From positions 1 through 64,000 of the forward strand of contig CAVRQC010000048.1 of assembly GCA_963723205.1 (NCBI GenBank): DNA of 64,000 bases. Direction: 5' to 3'. Source of the stretch: CAVQBP01 sp963723205. Its GTDB lineage: Bacteria > Bacteroidota > Ignavibacteria > Ignavibacteriales > Ignavibacteriaceae. The position numbers and the translations under genes were made by a program. The notes beneath the pieces are model-generated. The model saw only the letters and a program-made list of their open reading frames with translations, was not told the DNA's origin and searched no databases. This document shows, piece after piece, positions 62,687-64,000 of this stretch. The stretch's first letter is position 1; each line of letters begins with the position of its first letter.

Positions 62687-64000
62687 CTACACATCATAAT
62701 ACATCGAAAATTCATACGGATGCGGCTGTAGAGACATCGGTTTAATTTCCTTGTCGATCTTATATTTTATCCATGTTTCAATTACATCTTCAGTAAATAC
62801 ATCACCTTTTAATAAATATTCATGATCTTCAGATAAATTCTTTAATGCTTCGCTTAAACTTCCGGGAGTTGAAGGAACATTAACTAATTCTTCTGGTTTC
62901 ATGTCATAAATATCTTTATCAAGCGGATCACCAGGATCGATTCTATTTATAACACCATCTAAACCTGCCATAAGCATTGCTGAAAATGCAAGATACGGAT
63001 TACAAGATGGATCCGGGCATCTAAATTCTACACGCTTTGCTTTCGGACTCGGAGAATACATAGGAATTCTAATTGAAGCACTTCTATTTCTCTGAGAGTA
63101 TGCCAGGTTAACAGGAGCTTCAAAACCCGGGACTAATCTCTTATAGGAGTTTGTAGTTGGATTTGTAAAAGCCAAAAGAGAACCTGCATGTTTTAAGAGT
63201 CCTCCAATATAGTATAGAGCTAATTCACTTAAACCAGCATAACCGGAACCAGCAAATAAAGGTTTACCACCTTTCCATAAACTTGTATGGACGTGCATAC
63301 CACTTCCATTATCTCCGAATACAGGTTTAGGCATATATGTAACCGTCCGGCCATTCTTTTTAGCAGTATTTTTTACAATATATTTAAAGAGCAACAATTG
63401 ATCTGCAGCTCTCAAAATTGGCTCAAATCGTAAATCGATTTCACACTGTCCGCCGCTTGCAACTTCATGATGCTGGGCTTCAACATTAATACCTGCATCA
63501 ATTAAGTTTGTTACCATTTCATTTCTAAGGTCCATTAAAGAATCTGTTGGAGGAACCGGAAAATAGCCTTCTTTATAGCGTGGTTTGTATCCTAAGTTTG
63601 GAGATTCTTCACGCCCACTATTCCACTTTCCTTCAATTGAATCAACATAATAGAAACTACTGTTTGGTTGTGAATCAAACCTAACATCATCAAAAACGAA
63701 AAATTCTGCTTCAGGTCCAAAATATACTGTATCGGCAATCCCGGTAGATTTTAAATATGATGCTGCTTTTTGGGCAATATTTCTTGGGCATCTTGAATAT
63801 TTTTCCTTTGTCGCAGGTTCATAAACATCGCAAATTAAACTAATAGTTGGTTGGTCGATAAAACTATCAACAAACATTGTGCTTGCATCAGGTATAATAA
63901 GCATGTCGGATTCATTTATATTTTTCCATCCTCTTATTGAAGAACCGTCGAATCCAAAACCGTCTTCAAATGAATCCTTACTCAACTGTGAAGATGGAAC
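62687..64000 (-). CDS. glnA: Type I glutamine synthetase (5' end beyond the window)
   Basis: Makes glutamine from glutamate, ammonia and ATP. The frame is open to the right edge (VPSSQLSKDSFEDGF), so the apparent start at 63985 (TTG) is internal and about 40 or more N-terminal residues are missing. Landmarks: DGFGFDGSSIRGW, GPEAEFFVFD (metal Glu), NVEAQHHEVASGGQCEID, GSGMHVHTSLWKGG, RNRSASIRIP (Arg substrate site) and VEFRCPDPSCNPYLAFSAM. KDIYDMKPEEL keeps the Tyr that is adenylylated in GSI-beta enzymes, though no adenylyltransferase is seen here. A shared terminator follows its stop. Confidence 0.95.
   Translation of the reverse strand, partial: VPSSQLSKDSFEDGFGFDGSSIRGWKNINESDMLIIPDASTMFVDSFIDQPTISLICDVYEPATKEKYSRCPRNIAQKAASYLKSTGIADTVYFGPEAEFFVFDDVRFDSQPNSSFYYVDSIEGKWNSGREESPNLGYKPRYKEGYFPVPPTDSLMDLRNEMVTNLIDAGINVEAQHHEVASGGQCEIDLRFEPILRAADQLLLFKYIVKNTAKKNGRTVTYMPKPVFGDNGSGMHVHTSLWKGGKPLFAGSGYAGLSELALYYIGGLLKHAGSLLAFTNPTTNSYKRLVPGFEAPVNLAYSQRNRSASIRIPMYSPSPKAKRVEFRCPDPSCNPYLAFSAMLMAGLDGVINRIDPGDPLDKDIYDMKPEELVNVPSTPGSLSEALKNLSEDHEYLLKGDVFTEDVIETWIKYKIDKEIKPMSLQPHPYEFSMYYDV

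Noticed and set aside
1..64000. CRISPR arrays, tRNA or rRNA genes, insertion sequences
   Set aside because: No regularly spaced direct repeats, cloverleaf sequences, rRNA motifs or transposase genes were found on reading both strands.

Overview
The window looks like a piece of an AT-rich chromosome from the Bacteroidota/Chlorobiota side, most likely an Ignavibacteria relative. The main clue is the C-terminal type IX secretion (T9SS) sorting domain of the YPNPFNPTTTIEY...VYDILGREV...ASGVYFYRI form on three exported proteins. Other clues are a TonB-dependent receptor with a CarboxypepD-like N-terminus, an ECF sigma factor paired with a Ser/Thr kinase-TPR protein, and many AT-rich leaders with weak Shine-Dalgarno sites. 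I see no rRNA, tRNA, insertion sequence or CRISPR array.

Left half (about 1-33.7 kb) is a large carbohydrate-utilisation region, almost all on the minus strand. It holds a broken clan GH-A hydrolase, an esterase, an anaerobic sulfatase-maturating enzyme with its Cys-type sulfatase, GH88, a frameshifted DUF5060/DUF4038 protein, GH31, GH92 (plus strand), a Gfo/Idh/MocA oxidoreductase, GH3, a nucleoside-hydrolase-like protein, mannose-6-phosphate isomerase, two GH5-type hydrolases, a sugar isomerase-like TIM barrel, a double-thioredoxin protein and a sialate O-acetylesterase-like enzyme. These are followed by an AGE-family 2-epimerase, a GH130 phosphorylase, a sodium/solute symporter and a T9SS-secreted GH44. 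Epimerase, GH130, symporter, mannanase-like GH5, GH44 and ManA together fit the mannan/glucomannan route: endo-cleavage, mannobiose uptake, epimerisation to mannosylglucose, phosphorolysis, Man-6-P to Fru-6-P. No SusC/SusD pair is present.

Middle (33.7-41.4 kb): a small regulatory locus encodes a membrane protein and winged-helix regulator, then a TPR protein and TonB-dependent receptor. Each transcription unit is preceded by the same ACTTTG-N5-CAAAGT dyad, a convincing operator. A cupin protein and a large hybrid sensor kinase follow.

41.8-48.9 kb is the most unusual part. Three neighbouring minus-strand reading units resemble pore-forming toxins. The first is a 1075-aa FG-GAP/CARDB protein with two copies of a Ser/Thr-rich amphipathic hairpin segment. 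The second is a multiply frameshifted protein whose core resembles anthrax protective antigen / binary toxin B, followed by GON and LamG domains. The third is an 82-aa fragment resembling cholesterol-dependent cytolysins. The first two carry T9SS sorting domains. They lie divergently from an ECF sigma factor and a Ser/Thr kinase with TPRs.

Right (52.8-64 kb): a DASS-type anion transporter, then an acetate module of acetate permease, acetyl-CoA synthetase, a Pat-like GNAT/acyl-CoA-synthetase fusion, an AcuB-like CBS-ACT protein and an AcuC-like deacetylase. This gives uptake, activation and reversible acetylation control of Acs in one run. A methyltransferase and a glutamine synthetase cut by the right edge close the window.
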